Source of the DNA: Ruegeria sp. HKCCD7303
GTDB lineage: Bacteria; Pseudomonadota; Alphaproteobacteria; Rhodobacterales; Rhodobacteraceae
NCBI RefSeq assembly: GCF_013111185.1
Contig: NZ_WVRE01000004.1
Location: 186,001-250,000 of the forward strand
Direction of reading: 5' to 3'
DNA length: 64,000 nt
The notes below the pieces were generated by a model. The model saw only the letters and a list, made by a program, of their open reading frames with translations, was not told where the DNA came from and made no database searches. The first letter of the stretch is position 1. Every line of letters begins with the position of its first letter. Positions 55,703 through 64,000 of this stretch are shown here, piece after piece. A program made the position numbers and the translations under genes.

Positions 55703-56962
55703 TCAGTTCTGGGAAAACTGTAGGCCCGTTGGTGTGAAGGTCACATCCATACCGCTACGCAATTCGTCCCGGAACAGATCCGAGATTGCCCGCAATGCAT
55801 CCCGCTGACCCCGCGCGGCAAACCGCTCGGGCGAGTTGATGCGGACAGAGTTGTTGAACCCTGCGGTCGCGTGGGCCCAGATCATGGGATGCAACTCGGT
55901 CAAGTGGTCGCGGATCAACCAGTTGGCGGTCTCGCGCATCTGTGCTCGGAACTGGTCGGCTTGTTCGTTCAGTCCTCGTCCGTTCTGGATGGTGATTGCA
56001 CAATAGGCCGAGAGCATATTGATCATTTGCTGGTCGGGCCGCAGTCGCACGATGTCGCGCAAACCGTCCAGGAAATACTCGGTATCGACACGCGCACAGG
56101 CTTCTTCATCCAATGCAATGGCGTCGAATTGGACCCAAGTGTAGCCGCCAGCACCCCATACGCCCTGGGTCCGAGCCGCAGTGCGCATCGCTTGCAATTC
56201 CAATTCATCGTAGCTTCCGAACCACCGGGGCAACAGATGGCTGCCCATGGCACGCATGTGCCGTTGGTTGCGCGGATCCAGCGTGATCAGACGCTCGTAT
56301 TCGTCTGACACACGCGCACTGGATCTGCGCTGACCGGCCAAAAGCGCGCAGCTTGCCGCAGCAATCAGCGGGCTGTCCGGGGCATCAGCCCGGCATTTGG
56401 GCAAGATCGACGCGGCCCGGTCGAAATGCGCCGCACAGCGCGATCGGTGCAACGGCGGCAGTGCCGCGTCCGAGGCGGTTCCGCGCCACGCCCAGGCCAG
56501 ATCGATATGGGCAAGGGCCACGACAGTAGCGATCATCGGATCATCGGGAAAGTCTGCCATTTCGCCTTCAAGCTCAGATATACCTCCCAACAGGTCATAG
56601 TCCGAAATGGCCTTTCCATCCGTCAGCGCATGTTCCGCAGCCAGCACCACATCCGATCTGGCCCCAAATGCCAGAAGGTCGGCAATCGGCATTCCGTCCG
56701 ACACGGCAGCACGATCCTGATCCGCCGCGCGCATCTCCTTGGAAAGATCTTCCCAACGATCTTGTCTGGCAAGGTGACGGCCGTGCTCGATTGTGGAATG
56801 TCCGATCAGGTTTTCATCACCTGTTCGCGCAACAGGAATGTTGAGTTGTCCTTGATCCGGCAAAGCAGCAGCCAAAGCAGACTGCGTTGCGCACAAATCT
56901 GGTGCGGTTGGGGCAGATGAGGCTGATTTCTGGGCAAACAACGCCCTAAACGACCGAAACAT
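55703..56962 (-). CDS. Hypothetical helical protein of unknown function
   Basis: The protein (419 residues from ATG 56962) is mostly helical, with no signal peptide. The middle shows ELEGEMADFPDDPMIATVVALAHIDLAWAWRG and HFDRAASILPKCRADAPDSPLIAAASCALLAGQ, spaced like degenerate TPR helices. Later parts include LRPDQQMINMLSAYCAITI. I do not recognise a family. The coding pattern (GC in third positions) and lack of a better opposite frame support a real gene. It follows a 130 bp gap before a small membrane gene, and gatB lies beyond it on the same strand. Confidence 0.7.
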   Translation of the reverse strand: MFRSFRALFAQKSASSAPTAPDLCATQSALAAALPDQGQLNIPVARTGDENLIGHSTIEHGRHLARQDRWEDLSKEMRAADQDRAAVSDGMPIADLLAFGARSDVVLAAEHALTDGKAISDYDLLGGISELEGEMADFPDDPMIATVVALAHIDLAWAWRGTASDAALPPLHRSRCAAHFDRAASILPKCRADAPDSPLIAAASCALLAGQRRSSARVSDEYERLITLDPRNQRHMRAMGSHLLPRWFGSYDELELQAMRTAARTQGVWGAGGYTWVQFDAIALDEEACARVDTEYFLDGLRDIVRLRPDQQMINMLSAYCAITIQNGRGLNEQADQFRAQMRETANWLIRDHLTELHPMIWAHATAGFNNSVRINSPERFAARGQRDALRAISDLFRDELRSGMDVTFTPTGLQFSQN

Positions 56963-57091
56963 GGCAAAACTCGAAAACTGTAAAAACACTGAACTGCTTA
57001 TAAATCTGGCGAGATATTGGGCTCAGATCAAGTCAAATGCTTAACAGTTTTCGACTTTAGTGTCCAATCCGGCGATCAAGGGGCCAGTGTT

Positions 57092-57520
57092 TCAGAAAAC
57101 AGTGAAATGATGGCGCTCTACGCGAAAACCAGCCTGTGTCAGAACGGGTTCCAGTTCTCGGTGCGGCGGGAGCGACTCGTCCGGTAAACGGATTCGCTTG
57201 CCCGATTCCAAGACGATCGAGACGCGCACGGAAAAGTCCCAGCGGGTGTCAAAACGAAAGAAATCAATGTCGTTCAGCATGATTTCACCCTGGCGCTTGC
57301 CAGTGAACCAGCGAATGGCGGTCTGGTCGATCTGAACGCCTGCGCGCGTGTTCTGAACCACATCCCAAACTGCGGGCAGGGTGGCCAGTGCCAGCAGCCA
57401 CACGATCCACCACGCTGCGTCAAACAACAGGACCAGAGTCATCAAACCTGCATAAACGCTGGCCAGGATGACCAAGGTGCGTGTGCTCCGGTTCTGTCGG
57501 GCAAAAGAGTAGTCAGTCAT
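57092..57520 (-). CDS. Small membrane protein of unknown function, coupled to pepN
   Basis: A 142-residue protein with two hydrophobic helices (about 14-34 and 36-52: LVILASVYAGLMTLVLLF, WWIVWLLALATLPAVWDVV) and a soluble C-terminal half with alternating beta-type sequence (GVQIDQTAIRWFTGKRQGEIML and RVSIVLESGKRIRLPDESLP). This is the layout of small PH-like membrane domains, though I cannot prove it. ATG 57520 overlaps the pepN stop by four bases, so the two are translationally coupled. Confidence 0.72.
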   Translation of the reverse strand: MTDYSFARQNRSTRTLVILASVYAGLMTLVLLFDAAWWIVWLLALATLPAVWDVVQNTRAGVQIDQTAIRWFTGKRQGEIMLNDIDFFRFDTRWDFSVRVSIVLESGKRIRLPDESLPPHRELEPVLTQAGFRVERHHFTVF

Positions 57521-60069
57521 GCGCCAAGGATGCGCGACACCATTTCGCTGGTGTCACGCGACAGGTTTGGGGTTTCGGCAACGCGAGAAAGCTGCGCGCG
57601 CATTAGTTCCTGTCGATCTGCGTCATACCGTTTCCACGTTTGAAATGCAGAACACATCCGTGCAGTGGTTTGTGGGTTCACCGGATCCAGTCGGATCAGC
57701 CAATCGGCCAGCAGGGCATAGCCTGCCCCGTCAGGCTGATGGAACCCGGCGTGGTTCATGGCCAGTGCGCCCACTACTGCGCGGAAGCGATTGGGGTTCT
57801 TCCAGTTGAAGTCAGCGTGCTGCGTCAGAGATTGTGCCACACCGGGTGTTGCCTCGGGCCCGGCCATTGCCACCTGCAAACCAAACCACTTGTCCATGAC
57901 AAGACGGTCATGCTGCCACTGTCTGTAGAACGCGGCCAATTCGGCCTCACCTTTGCGTGCGCGCAGCAGGCAGGACAAGGCGGTCAGTTGCAGGGTCATG
58001 TTATCTGCATTGCCATACGCCTCAGCCGCCATTGCTCCGCCATCCAGTCGGGTGGTCAGCGCCAGCGCGGCGCTGCCAAGGGCGCGCTTGCCGGATTGCG
58101 CAGCGTCCGGCGCATAGGGGCCATCCACCAAGGCTTCGCTGTGTAGCCGGGGCAACAGATCCTGTACATGCTGGGCTGTTGCCTGCCGCAGCGTCTCAAT
58201 TGCCGTCCAGATCATCATCGGATCGGGGGTATGGCCGCGTTCAAAAAGGCTTGCCGCCAGTTCCGATTGCGTCGGTAGCCCCAGCATCAAGGCCCGGTAC
58301 GCTGGATCCAAATCCACGTCGCGCAGCACAGCCAGCAACCCATCAAGGTAATCGGCATCTGGTGCGGCATCATCCAGGATCATTCGCAGCAAAGTATCTT
58401 GCGCCAAAGACCGCCCAGCCTGCCAGCGGTTAAACGGATCTGTATCGTGAGCCAGCAGAAAAGCGCGCTCGGCGTTGCTGACATCATGCTCAAGAATAAC
58501 CGGCGCTGAGAAATCACGCAGGATCGACGGTGTGGGTTTTGCGGCGAGCCCGGTGAATTGAAAGCTTTGCTCAGCTTCAGTCAGTTCCAACACTTCGGTT
58601 TGGCGGACCTCATCCCCGTTGGCCCCCAACAGGCCCACGGCAACCGGGATTACCTGAGGCTGCTTTTCATTCTGTCCCGGCGTCGGCTCGGTGCGCTGAT
58701 TCAACGTCAGGGTATAAATGCCGTCCGCCCAGTTTTCTGAAACGGTGACGCGTGGCGTGCCCGATTGGCTGTACCAGCTCTGGAATTGAGTCAGATCGCG
58801 GCCGGTGGTGTCTTCAAAGACCTTGATCCAGTCCTCGATGGTGCAGGCTTGGCCGTCATGGCGCTCAAAATACAGATCCAGCGCTTTGGCATAGGCGTCA
58901 TCCCCGACCAAGCGTTTCAGCATTCCGATTACTTCGGCACCTTTCTCATAGACGGTCGCGGTGTAGAAGTTGTTGATCTCCTGAAAGCTCTCGGGGCGAA
59001 CCGGGTGTGATAGGGGGCCGTTGTCTTCGGGGAACTGGCGCGCGCGCAGGTCTATGGCGTCGTGAATGCGTTTCACCGGCGCCGAGCGCATGTCGGATGT
59101 GAACTGCGCATCGCGGAATACTGTCAGCCCTTCTTTCAGACACAGCTGAAACCAGTCGCGGCAGGTGATGCGGTTTCCGGTCCAGTTGTGGAAATATTCA
59201 TGCGCGATGATTGCTTCGATGCGTTCGAAGTTCGCATCGGTCGAGGTTTCGGGGCTGGCCAGAACAGCCGACGAGTTAAAGATGTTCAGACCCTTGTTTT
59301 CCATCGCGCCCATGTTGAAATCGTCCACGGCGACAATGTTGAATACGTCTAGATCGTATTCGCGGCCATAGACGTCTTCGTCCCATTTCATCGATTTTTT
59401 CAAGGCTTCCATGCCAAACGCGCATTTGCCTTCATCGCCGGGACGAACCCACAGGTTCAATTCCACGTCGCGGCCCGACTTGGTGGTGAATTGGCCGGGG
59501 TGGGCGATCAGGTCTCCTGCGACCAGTGCAAACAGATAGGCCGGTTTGGGCCATGGGTCGGTCCATTCGGCCCAGCCTTCACCCTTGCCCGACGGGTTGC
59601 CGTTGGACAACAATACCGGAAGGTCGCCGTTGATACGCACGGTAAAGGTGGACATCACGTCCGGGCGGTCGGGGTAATAGGTGATTTTGCGAAACCCCTC
59701 TGCCTCGCATTGCGTGCAGTACATGCCGTTCGACATGTAAAGCCCTTCCAGCGCGGTGTTATTGCCGGGATCGATCTCGACTTCGGCCTCCCAGATGAAG
59801 GGTTCATCCGGTACGTCGACTGTCAGGCCCTTGTCTGTCACATCCGGCGTGACTTCAGCGCCGTTGATCGAGGCGCTGATCAGCGCGAGGTCTTCCCCGT
59901 GCAGAAAGAAGGTCCGCTCCGTGGCATCGAGGTTTGGGCGGAAAGCGATGCGGGATGTGACGCGGGTGGCGTGGTCTGCAAGGTCAAAAGTCAGGTGCAC
60001 GCTGTCCACCAGATAGCCAAACGGCGTGTAGTCTTTCAGGTAAATTGTTGTGGGTGCAGCGTCGCGCAT
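57517..60069 (-). CDS. pepN: Aminopeptidase N (M1 family)
   Basis: A zinc aminopeptidase of broad specificity. The 850-residue protein has the exopeptidase motif GAMEN at 254-258 and the zinc site HEYFH at 290-294, completed by Glu313 (LKEGLT). The N-terminal beta domain (YLKDYTPFGYLVDSVHLTFDL) and the C-terminal helical domain (LYADLIRLDPVNPQTTAR-like) match E. coli PepN, which has 870 residues. ATG 60069 has a weak ribosome site. Cytoplasmic, in turnover of peptides. Confidence 0.96.
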   Translation of the reverse strand: MRDAAPTTIYLKDYTPFGYLVDSVHLTFDLADHATRVTSRIAFRPNLDATERTFFLHGEDLALISASINGAEVTPDVTDKGLTVDVPDEPFIWEAEVEIDPGNNTALEGLYMSNGMYCTQCEAEGFRKITYYPDRPDVMSTFTVRINGDLPVLLSNGNPSGKGEGWAEWTDPWPKPAYLFALVAGDLIAHPGQFTTKSGRDVELNLWVRPGDEGKCAFGMEALKKSMKWDEDVYGREYDLDVFNIVAVDDFNMGAMENKGLNIFNSSAVLASPETSTDANFERIEAIIAHEYFHNWTGNRITCRDWFQLCLKEGLTVFRDAQFTSDMRSAPVKRIHDAIDLRARQFPEDNGPLSHPVRPESFQEINNFYTATVYEKGAEVIGMLKRLVGDDAYAKALDLYFERHDGQACTIEDWIKVFEDTTGRDLTQFQSWYSQSGTPRVTVSENWADGIYTLTLNQRTEPTPGQNEKQPQVIPVAVGLLGANGDEVRQTEVLELTEAEQSFQFTGLAAKPTPSILRDFSAPVILEHDVSNAERAFLLAHDTDPFNRWQAGRSLAQDTLLRMILDDAAPDADYLDGLLAVLRDVDLDPAYRALMLGLPTQSELAASLFERGHTPDPMMIWTAIETLRQATAQHVQDLLPRLHSEALVDGPYAPDAAQSGKRALGSAALALTTRLDGGAMAAEAYGNADNMTLQLTALSCLLRARKGEAELAAFYRQWQHDRLVMDKWFGLQVAMAGPEATPGVAQSLTQHADFNWKNPNRFRAVVGALAMNHAGFHQPDGAGYALLADWLIRLDPVNPQTTARMCSAFQTWKRYDADRQELMRAQLSRVAETPNLSRDTSEMVSRILGA

Positions 60070-60278
60070 CTGGGGCCTCGTATCCGTACGGGTTTGGCGC
60101 GACGTTAGGGGCTTCGGTCAGGGGCTGCAACTGGCCCGCTTCATTCGCTTGGTGATTTTGAAGCAGCCTCCGGGAAAACCAAACATTGCAAACCGCGCGT
60201 CAAAAGTTGCCTATCGGAAACTTTCCGCCTAAATGCATCAAAGCATACAGTGGCACACAATTGTGGGAGAGCGGTAAC

Positions 60279-62414
60279 ATGACTGGCAGACAGACTCTGA
60301 GCGGGCTGCAGATCGATCCGATATTGGCAGAGTTTATAGAGACGCAGGCGCTTCCAGGTACGGATGTGTCTCCTCAGCAGTTCTGGGCAGGTCTGGCACG
60401 GATGGTGAATGAGCTTGGGCCGAAGAACCGCGACCTTCTGGCGAAACGGTCCGAGATTCAAAGCCGTGTCGATGGCTGGCATATGGCCCGCAGGGGGCAG
60501 GAAATCGACCCGGCCGAATATCAGGCTTTCCTGAAAGAGATCGGTTATCTGGTTCCAGAAAAGGATCGCTTCCAGATCGAAACGGAAAATGTCGACCCCG
60601 AGATCGCCCTGACCCCAGGACCGCAGCTTGTGGTGCCGATCACAAATGCCCGTTTTGCCTTGAATGCTGCCAATGCCCGTTGGGGCAGTCTGTACGACGC
60701 GCTTTATGGAACCGACGCTATGGGTGATTTGCCGACAGGAGGTAGCTATGACGCCGCGCGTGGCGCGCGTGTGATCGCGTGGGCCAAAGCCTTTCTGGAC
60801 GATGTTGTGCCGTTGGCATCTGGGTCTTGGGCGGATGTGTCCAGCCTGACTGTAAAGGACAAAGGGATTGTGCCGGCCCTGGCCAACCCCACGCAATTTG
60901 CCGGATTCGGTGGTGCGGCGGACACGCCGGAATTCGTACTGCTGATAAACAATGGTCTGCACATTCAGATCATGGTTGACCCTTCAAGCACCATTGGTGC
61001 AACCGACCCCGCCGGAATCGCAGACGTCCGGCTTGAATCAGCGTTGTCGACGATCATGGATTGCGAGGACTCGGTCGCCTGTGTCGATGCCGCCGACAAG
61101 GTGGTGGCCTATGGCAATTGGCTGGGTCTGATGAAAGGCGACCTGACCGAAGAGGTGACAAAAGGCGGCACCACGTTCACCCGCAAGCTGGCTGACGACC
61201 TGAGCTTCACTACACCGTCAGGCGGTCAGGCTACGCTGAAAGGACGGTCGCTGATGCTGGTGCGCAATGTAGGCCACCTGATGACCAACCCGGCTGTGCT
61301 GGACGCAGAGGGGCGCGAGATCGGTGAAGGGCTGATGGATGCACTGTGCACCACTTTGATCGCCATGCACGATCTGAAGCGCGAAGGCGGTAACTCGGTC
61401 GAAGGTTCGGTCTACGTCGTAAAGCCCAAGATGCACGGGCCCAAGGAAGTTGCGTTCTCGGTCGAGATTTTCGACATGGTCGAAGACATTCTTGGCTTGC
61501 CCCGCAATACCGTAAAACTGGGTATTATGGATGAGGAACGGCGCACATCAGTCAACCTGATGGAGTGCATTCGGGCGGCTAAATCACGTGTGGCTTTTAT
61601 CAACACCGGGTTTTTGGACCGGACCGGGGATGAGATTCATACCTCGATGGAAGCCGGTCCGATGCTGCCCAAAGGCGATATCAAGAACACGCCTTGGATT
61701 GCGTCTTACGAGGACCGCAATGTCGACATCGGTCTGGCCTGCGGCTTGAAAGGCAAGGCACAGATTGGCAAGGGCATGTGGGCAATGCCGGATCGCATGG
61801 GCGACATGCTGGACGCCAAGATCGGGCACCCGATGTCTGGCGCAACCTGCGCCTGGGTGCCGTCGCCAACCGCCGCGACGCTGCACGCGACGCATTATCA
61901 CAAGGTTGATGTGCTTGCGCGCCAGGATGAACTGGCTGCCGGAGGTGCGCGCGGTACGCTGGATGACCTGCTGACCATTCCACTGCTGGATGGTCGGAAT
62001 TTAGGCGACGATGAAATCACTCGTGAGGTCGAAAACAACGCTCAGGGCATTCTCGGCTATGTGGTGCGCTGGGTCGATCAGGGCGTGGGCTGCTCCAAGG
62101 TGCCGGACATCAACGACATCGGCCTCATGGAAGACCGCGCAACCTGCCGGATTTCGTCTCAGGCGCTGGCCAATTGGCTGCACCATGGCATCGTGGACGA
62201 AGCACAGGTAATGGCCGCGATGCAGAAAATGGCCGCTGTTGTGGATCGTCAGAACGACAGCGACCCCAGCTATACGCCTATGGCACCAAGCTTTGACGGC
62301 ATCGCCTTTCAGGCAGCCTGCGATCTGGTGTTCAAGGGGCGGGTGCAGCCTTCGGGCTATACTGAGCCGGTTCTGCACGCCCGTCGTCTGGAGTTGAAGG
62401 CAAGCCAGGCGTAA
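60279..62414 (+). CDS. glcB: Malate synthase G
   Basis: It condenses glyoxylate with acetyl-CoA to malate (glyoxylate and glycolate metabolism). From ATG 60279 it is 711 residues, matching isoform G, with GGGAGAG upstream. Motifs include [18 protein letters not shown] (catalytic acidic residue region), [28 protein letters not shown]-type [12 protein letters not shown] and [33 protein letters not shown]. The frame extends to 60186 but those residues do not fit. The neighbour 62494-62919 is a GlcG-like protein, which often accompanies glycolate genes. Confidence 0.96.
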   Translation: MTGRQTLSGLQIDPILAEFIETQALPGTDVSPQQFWAGLARMVNELGPKNRDLLAKRSEIQSRVDGWHMARRGQEIDPAEYQAFLKEIGYLVPEKDRFQIETENVDPEIALTPGPQLVVPITNARFALNAANARWGSLYDALYGTDAMGDLPTGGSYDAARGARVIAWAKAFLDDVVPLASGSWADVSSLTVKDKGIVPALANPTQFAGFGGAADTPEFVLLINNGLHIQIMVDPSSTIGATDPAGIADVRLESALSTIMDCEDSVACVDAADKVVAYGNWLGLMKGDLTEEVTKGGTTFTRKLADDLSFTTPSGGQATLKGRSLMLVRNVGHLMTNPAVLDAEGREIGEGLMDALCTTLIAMHDLKREGGNSVEGSVYVVKPKMHGPKEVAFSVEIFDMVEDILGLPRNTVKLGIMDEERRTSVNLMECIRAAKSRVAFINTGFLDRTGDEIHTSMEAGPMLPKGDIKNTPWIASYEDRNVDIGLACGLKGKAQIGKGMWAMPDRMGDMLDAKIGHPMSGATCAWVPSPTAATLHATHYHKVDVLARQDELAAGGARGTLDDLLTIPLLDGRNLGDDEITREVENNAQGILGYVVRWVDQGVGCSKVPDINDIGLMEDRATCRISSQALANWLHHGIVDEAQVMAAMQKMAAVVDRQNDSDPSYTPMAPSFDGIAFQAACDLVFKGRVQPSGYTEPVLHARRLELKASQA

Positions 62415-62493
62415 ACGGTTTGGGTCGGGGCAAGGGGTAGTATCTACGCCTTGTTTTCCAAAGAAGATTTTATCCAAATGAAAGGGATCAGAG

Positions 62494-62919
62494 ATGGCTA
62501 TTTCTTTGCGCAAAGCGCGCACCATCATTCGTAAGGCTCTTGAGAAGGGGCGCGAGATGGAGTTGAAACCTCTGTCTGCCGTGGTTCTCGATGCGGGCGG
62601 TCATGTCATCGCCTTCGAACGCGAAGACGGTGCCGCCCCGGGTCGTTTCGCGATTGCGCATGGCAAGGCCTATGGCTCGGTCATGTTGGGCATGGCCGGG
62701 ACTGCGCAGATGCAGCGCGCCGAGGCGCAGGCCTATTTCATGGCTGCGGTGAATGGCGTTTATGGTGGGCAGGTTGTGCCGGTGCCGGGCGGTGTTCTGC
62801 TGCGCGACCGAAAAGGCGCCGTGATCGGCGCTGTCGGCGTGACAGGAGACACCTCGGACAATGATGCAGTGGCTGCAATGGCTGGAATTGAGGCAGCCGG
62901 TTTAGTCGGTGAGATTTAA
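62494..62919 (+). CDS. GlcG/HbpS-like heme-binding family protein
   Basis: A 141-residue protein: LRKARTIIRKALEKGREMELKPLSAVVLDAGGHVIAFEREDGAAP, then FAIAHGKAYGSVMLG, GGQVVPVPGGVLLRD and GAVGVTGDTSDND. These match GlcG/HbpS (PF03928), small alpha/beta proteins linked to glycolate utilisation and, in some members, heme or cobalamin binding. No signal peptide. It lies 79 bp after glcB, and the order supports a glycolate-related function. ATG 62494 with a GAG-rich site is clear. Confidence 0.88.
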   Translation: MAISLRKARTIIRKALEKGREMELKPLSAVVLDAGGHVIAFEREDGAAPGRFAIAHGKAYGSVMLGMAGTAQMQRAEAQAYFMAAVNGVYGGQVVPVPGGVLLRDRKGAVIGAVGVTGDTSDNDAVAAMAGIEAAGLVGEI

Positions 62920-62958
62920 GTCTCCGCTTGGTTTGTCCTGCCAATGCCAAAACTTTTG

Positions 62959-62986
62959 AATAATTTCCCGATTGAGGGAAATTATT
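62959..62986. repeat. Perfect 11 bp inverted repeat downstream of the GlcG-like gene
   Basis: AATAATTTCCC-(6 bases)-GGGAAATTATT is a perfect 11 bp dyad (62959-62969 and 62976-62986). The right arm is followed immediately by a near-copy, GGGAAATAATT (62987-62997), which could pair with the left arm as an alternative. It lies 40 bp beyond the GlcG-like gene and 150 bp before the next start. It has no T-run, so operator or attenuator is as likely as terminator. Confidence 0.5.
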
Positions 62987-63046
62987 GGGAAATAATTCTG
63001 TCTAAAGTATCTTTTGAGGGATTGTATTGTGCACCCCTGAACACGT

Positions 63047-63066
63047 CCCTGCGCTGTCATGCAGGG
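63047..63066. repeat. Hairpin CCCTGC/GCAGGG upstream of the amidotransferase-like gene
   Basis: CCCTGC-(8 bases)-GCAGGG gives a 6 bp GC stem, extended by ACG/CGT with one bulge. It is about 75 bases before ATG 63139. No T-run follows in either direction, so it is more likely a leader structure or protein site than a terminator. Confidence 0.35.
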
Positions 63067-63138
63067 CGTGTATTCTTGCACGTCTGAGAGGCTGCCGCTA
63101 GCTTCCCTGTTAAGCGCTGAAAAAACAAGGAAAGCGGA

Positions 63139-63912
63139 ATGTCTCGTCCTGTCGTCGGTATCATCGGCAACTCGTACCTCATGAATGACCAATACCCGAC
63201 CCATGCCGGCGGGACGATGAACTCGGACGCGGTTGCCAATGTGTCAGGATGTCTGCCGCTGCTGATCCCGGCGGATCCGCGCTATGTGACGGTCGATGAG
63301 TTGCTGGAGGTCTGCGACGGCTTTCTGCTGACCGGCGGTCGCCCTAATGTGCATCCGGAAGAATACGGCGAACCTGAAACCGAAGCGCATGGAGAGTTCG
63401 ACCGGGCACGCGACGCCATCACTCTGCCGCTGGTTCGCGCCTGTGTGGAACGTGGACAACCGTTTCTGGGCATCTGCCGCGGGTTTCAAGAGGTCAATGT
63501 GGCGATGGGTGGAACGCTTTATCCCGAGATCCGGGATTTGCCGGGGCGCATGAACCATCGAATGCCGCCCGACGGTACGCTGGAAGAGAAATTTGCGCTG
63601 CGGCATGTTGTGACACTGGATGAGGGCGGCGTGTTCCATGACCTGTTTGGTGCGGTCGAGGTCATGACCAACACGCTGCACGGGCAGGGCATCAAGACCA
63701 TTGGCGAGCGCGTCGTCATTGACGGTCACGCGCCCGACGGCACGCCCGAGGCGATCTATATCAAGGACGCGCCTGGCTTTACGCTGTCCGTTCAGTGGCA
63801 CCCCGAATGGGATGCCATCAACGACCCGGTGTCGCGCCCTCTGTTCGAGGCTTTTGGTGCAGCAGTGCAAGCCTGGTCCAAGGGTGCGCAGGTGTTCCAG
63901 AAAACTGCGTAG
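63139..63912 (+). CDS. Class I glutamine amidotransferase-like hydrolase (peptidase C26, PuuD-like)
   Basis: The 257-residue protein has a glutamine amidotransferase fold with nucleophile elbow GICRGFQ and Cys113, and the His-Glu pair in VQWHPEWDA (His221, Glu223). Start MSRPVVGIIGNSYL and loop LTGGRPNVHPEEYGE are typical of gamma-glutamyl-gamma-aminobutyrate hydrolases and other C26 peptidases. The substrate could be gamma-glutamyl-GABA or a related amide; the neighbours give no polyamine context. GGAAAG lies just before ATG 63139. Confidence 0.9.
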   Translation: MSRPVVGIIGNSYLMNDQYPTHAGGTMNSDAVANVSGCLPLLIPADPRYVTVDELLEVCDGFLLTGGRPNVHPEEYGEPETEAHGEFDRARDAITLPLVRACVERGQPFLGICRGFQEVNVAMGGTLYPEIRDLPGRMNHRMPPDGTLEEKFALRHVVTLDEGGVFHDLFGAVEVMTNTLHGQGIKTIGERVVIDGHAPDGTPEAIYIKDAPGFTLSVQWHPEWDAINDPVSRPLFEAFGAAVQAWSKGAQVFQKTA

Positions 63913-63957
63913 TTTTACGCCGGCGCGCCTAGGGGGCGGCGAGCCGACGTTTTGTGA

Positions 63958-64000
63958 TCAAACCAGCAGGTTGAACTGGTTGATCAGCGGCAGGCTGCGG
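63958..64000 (-). CDS. C-terminal end of an unidentified minus-strand gene (cut by window edge)
   Basis: Reading from the right edge on the minus strand, 13 codons end in a TGA stop at 63958-63960: RSLPLINQFNLLV. The frame is open to the window end. This is too short to identify. Its position 46 bp after the convergent amidotransferase-like gene fits a real gene, but the call rests on little. Confidence 0.35.
   Translation of the reverse strand, partial: RSLPLINQFNLLV

Overview
The window looks like chromosome from an alphaproteobacterium of the Roseobacter group (Rhodobacteraceae), close to Ruegeria or Silicibacter. I infer this from protein sequence style, GC-rich codon use, a CcsR-type small RNA array with a DUF1127 gene, small DUF2484-type membrane proteins in the cell-wall cluster, and the CobS/CobT and TAXI-type genes. 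I could not run a search. I saw no rRNA, tRNA, prophage, insertion sequence or CRISPR array.

Left arm (1-9250): the 3'-truncated minus-strand pyruvate carboxylase gene pyc, an FMN alpha-hydroxy-acid oxidase, a membrane-bound GAF-GGDEF diguanylate cyclase, the helicase gene uvrD, and a DUF1330 protein.

Small RNA region (9299-9846, minus strand): a ccaF1-like DUF1127 gene is followed by six hairpins that all display CCUCCUCCC in the loop. They are arranged as three two-hairpin units and the last one ends in a T-run. This matches the CcsR (cuckoo) RNA locus of Rhodobacter sphaeroides, with three units here. About 1 kb of non-coding DNA separates it from the next cluster.

Division and cell-wall (dcw) cluster (10839-37433, plus strand): mraZ-rsmH-ftsL-ftsI-murE-murF-mraY-[P-loop ATPase]-murD-[small lipoprotein]-ftsW-murG-murC-[three small membrane proteins]-murB-ddl-ftsQ-ftsA-[secreted Cys protein]-ftsZ-lpxC-bamD-recN. 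Most neighbours overlap by ATGA, GTGA or TAATG and are probably translationally coupled. One flavoprotein gene on the opposite strand (20927-22108) splits the cluster. Together the genes make UDP-MurNAc-pentapeptide, lipid I and lipid II and the septal synthase FtsW/FtsI, place the FtsQ/FtsL/FtsA/FtsZ divisome, and start lipid A synthesis and outer-membrane protein assembly. The unexplained insertions are the most interesting part of the cluster.

Right arm (37534-64000): a ClC channel, a Tat-exported DUF3179 protein, a TAXI-type binding protein with a C-terminal membrane segment and coiled coil, DUF427, an M24 aminopeptidase, cobT and cobS (cobaltochelatase), a Hint-domain protein in AT-richer DNA, a membrane-anchored NYN nuclease, a J-domain protein divergent from a BolA protein, cysteine synthase, DUF4177, pepT, gatB, two unknown proteins, pepN, malate synthase G with a GlcG/HbpS-like partner, a class I glutamine amidotransferase-like hydrolase, and the last codons of an unidentified minus-strand gene at the right edge.
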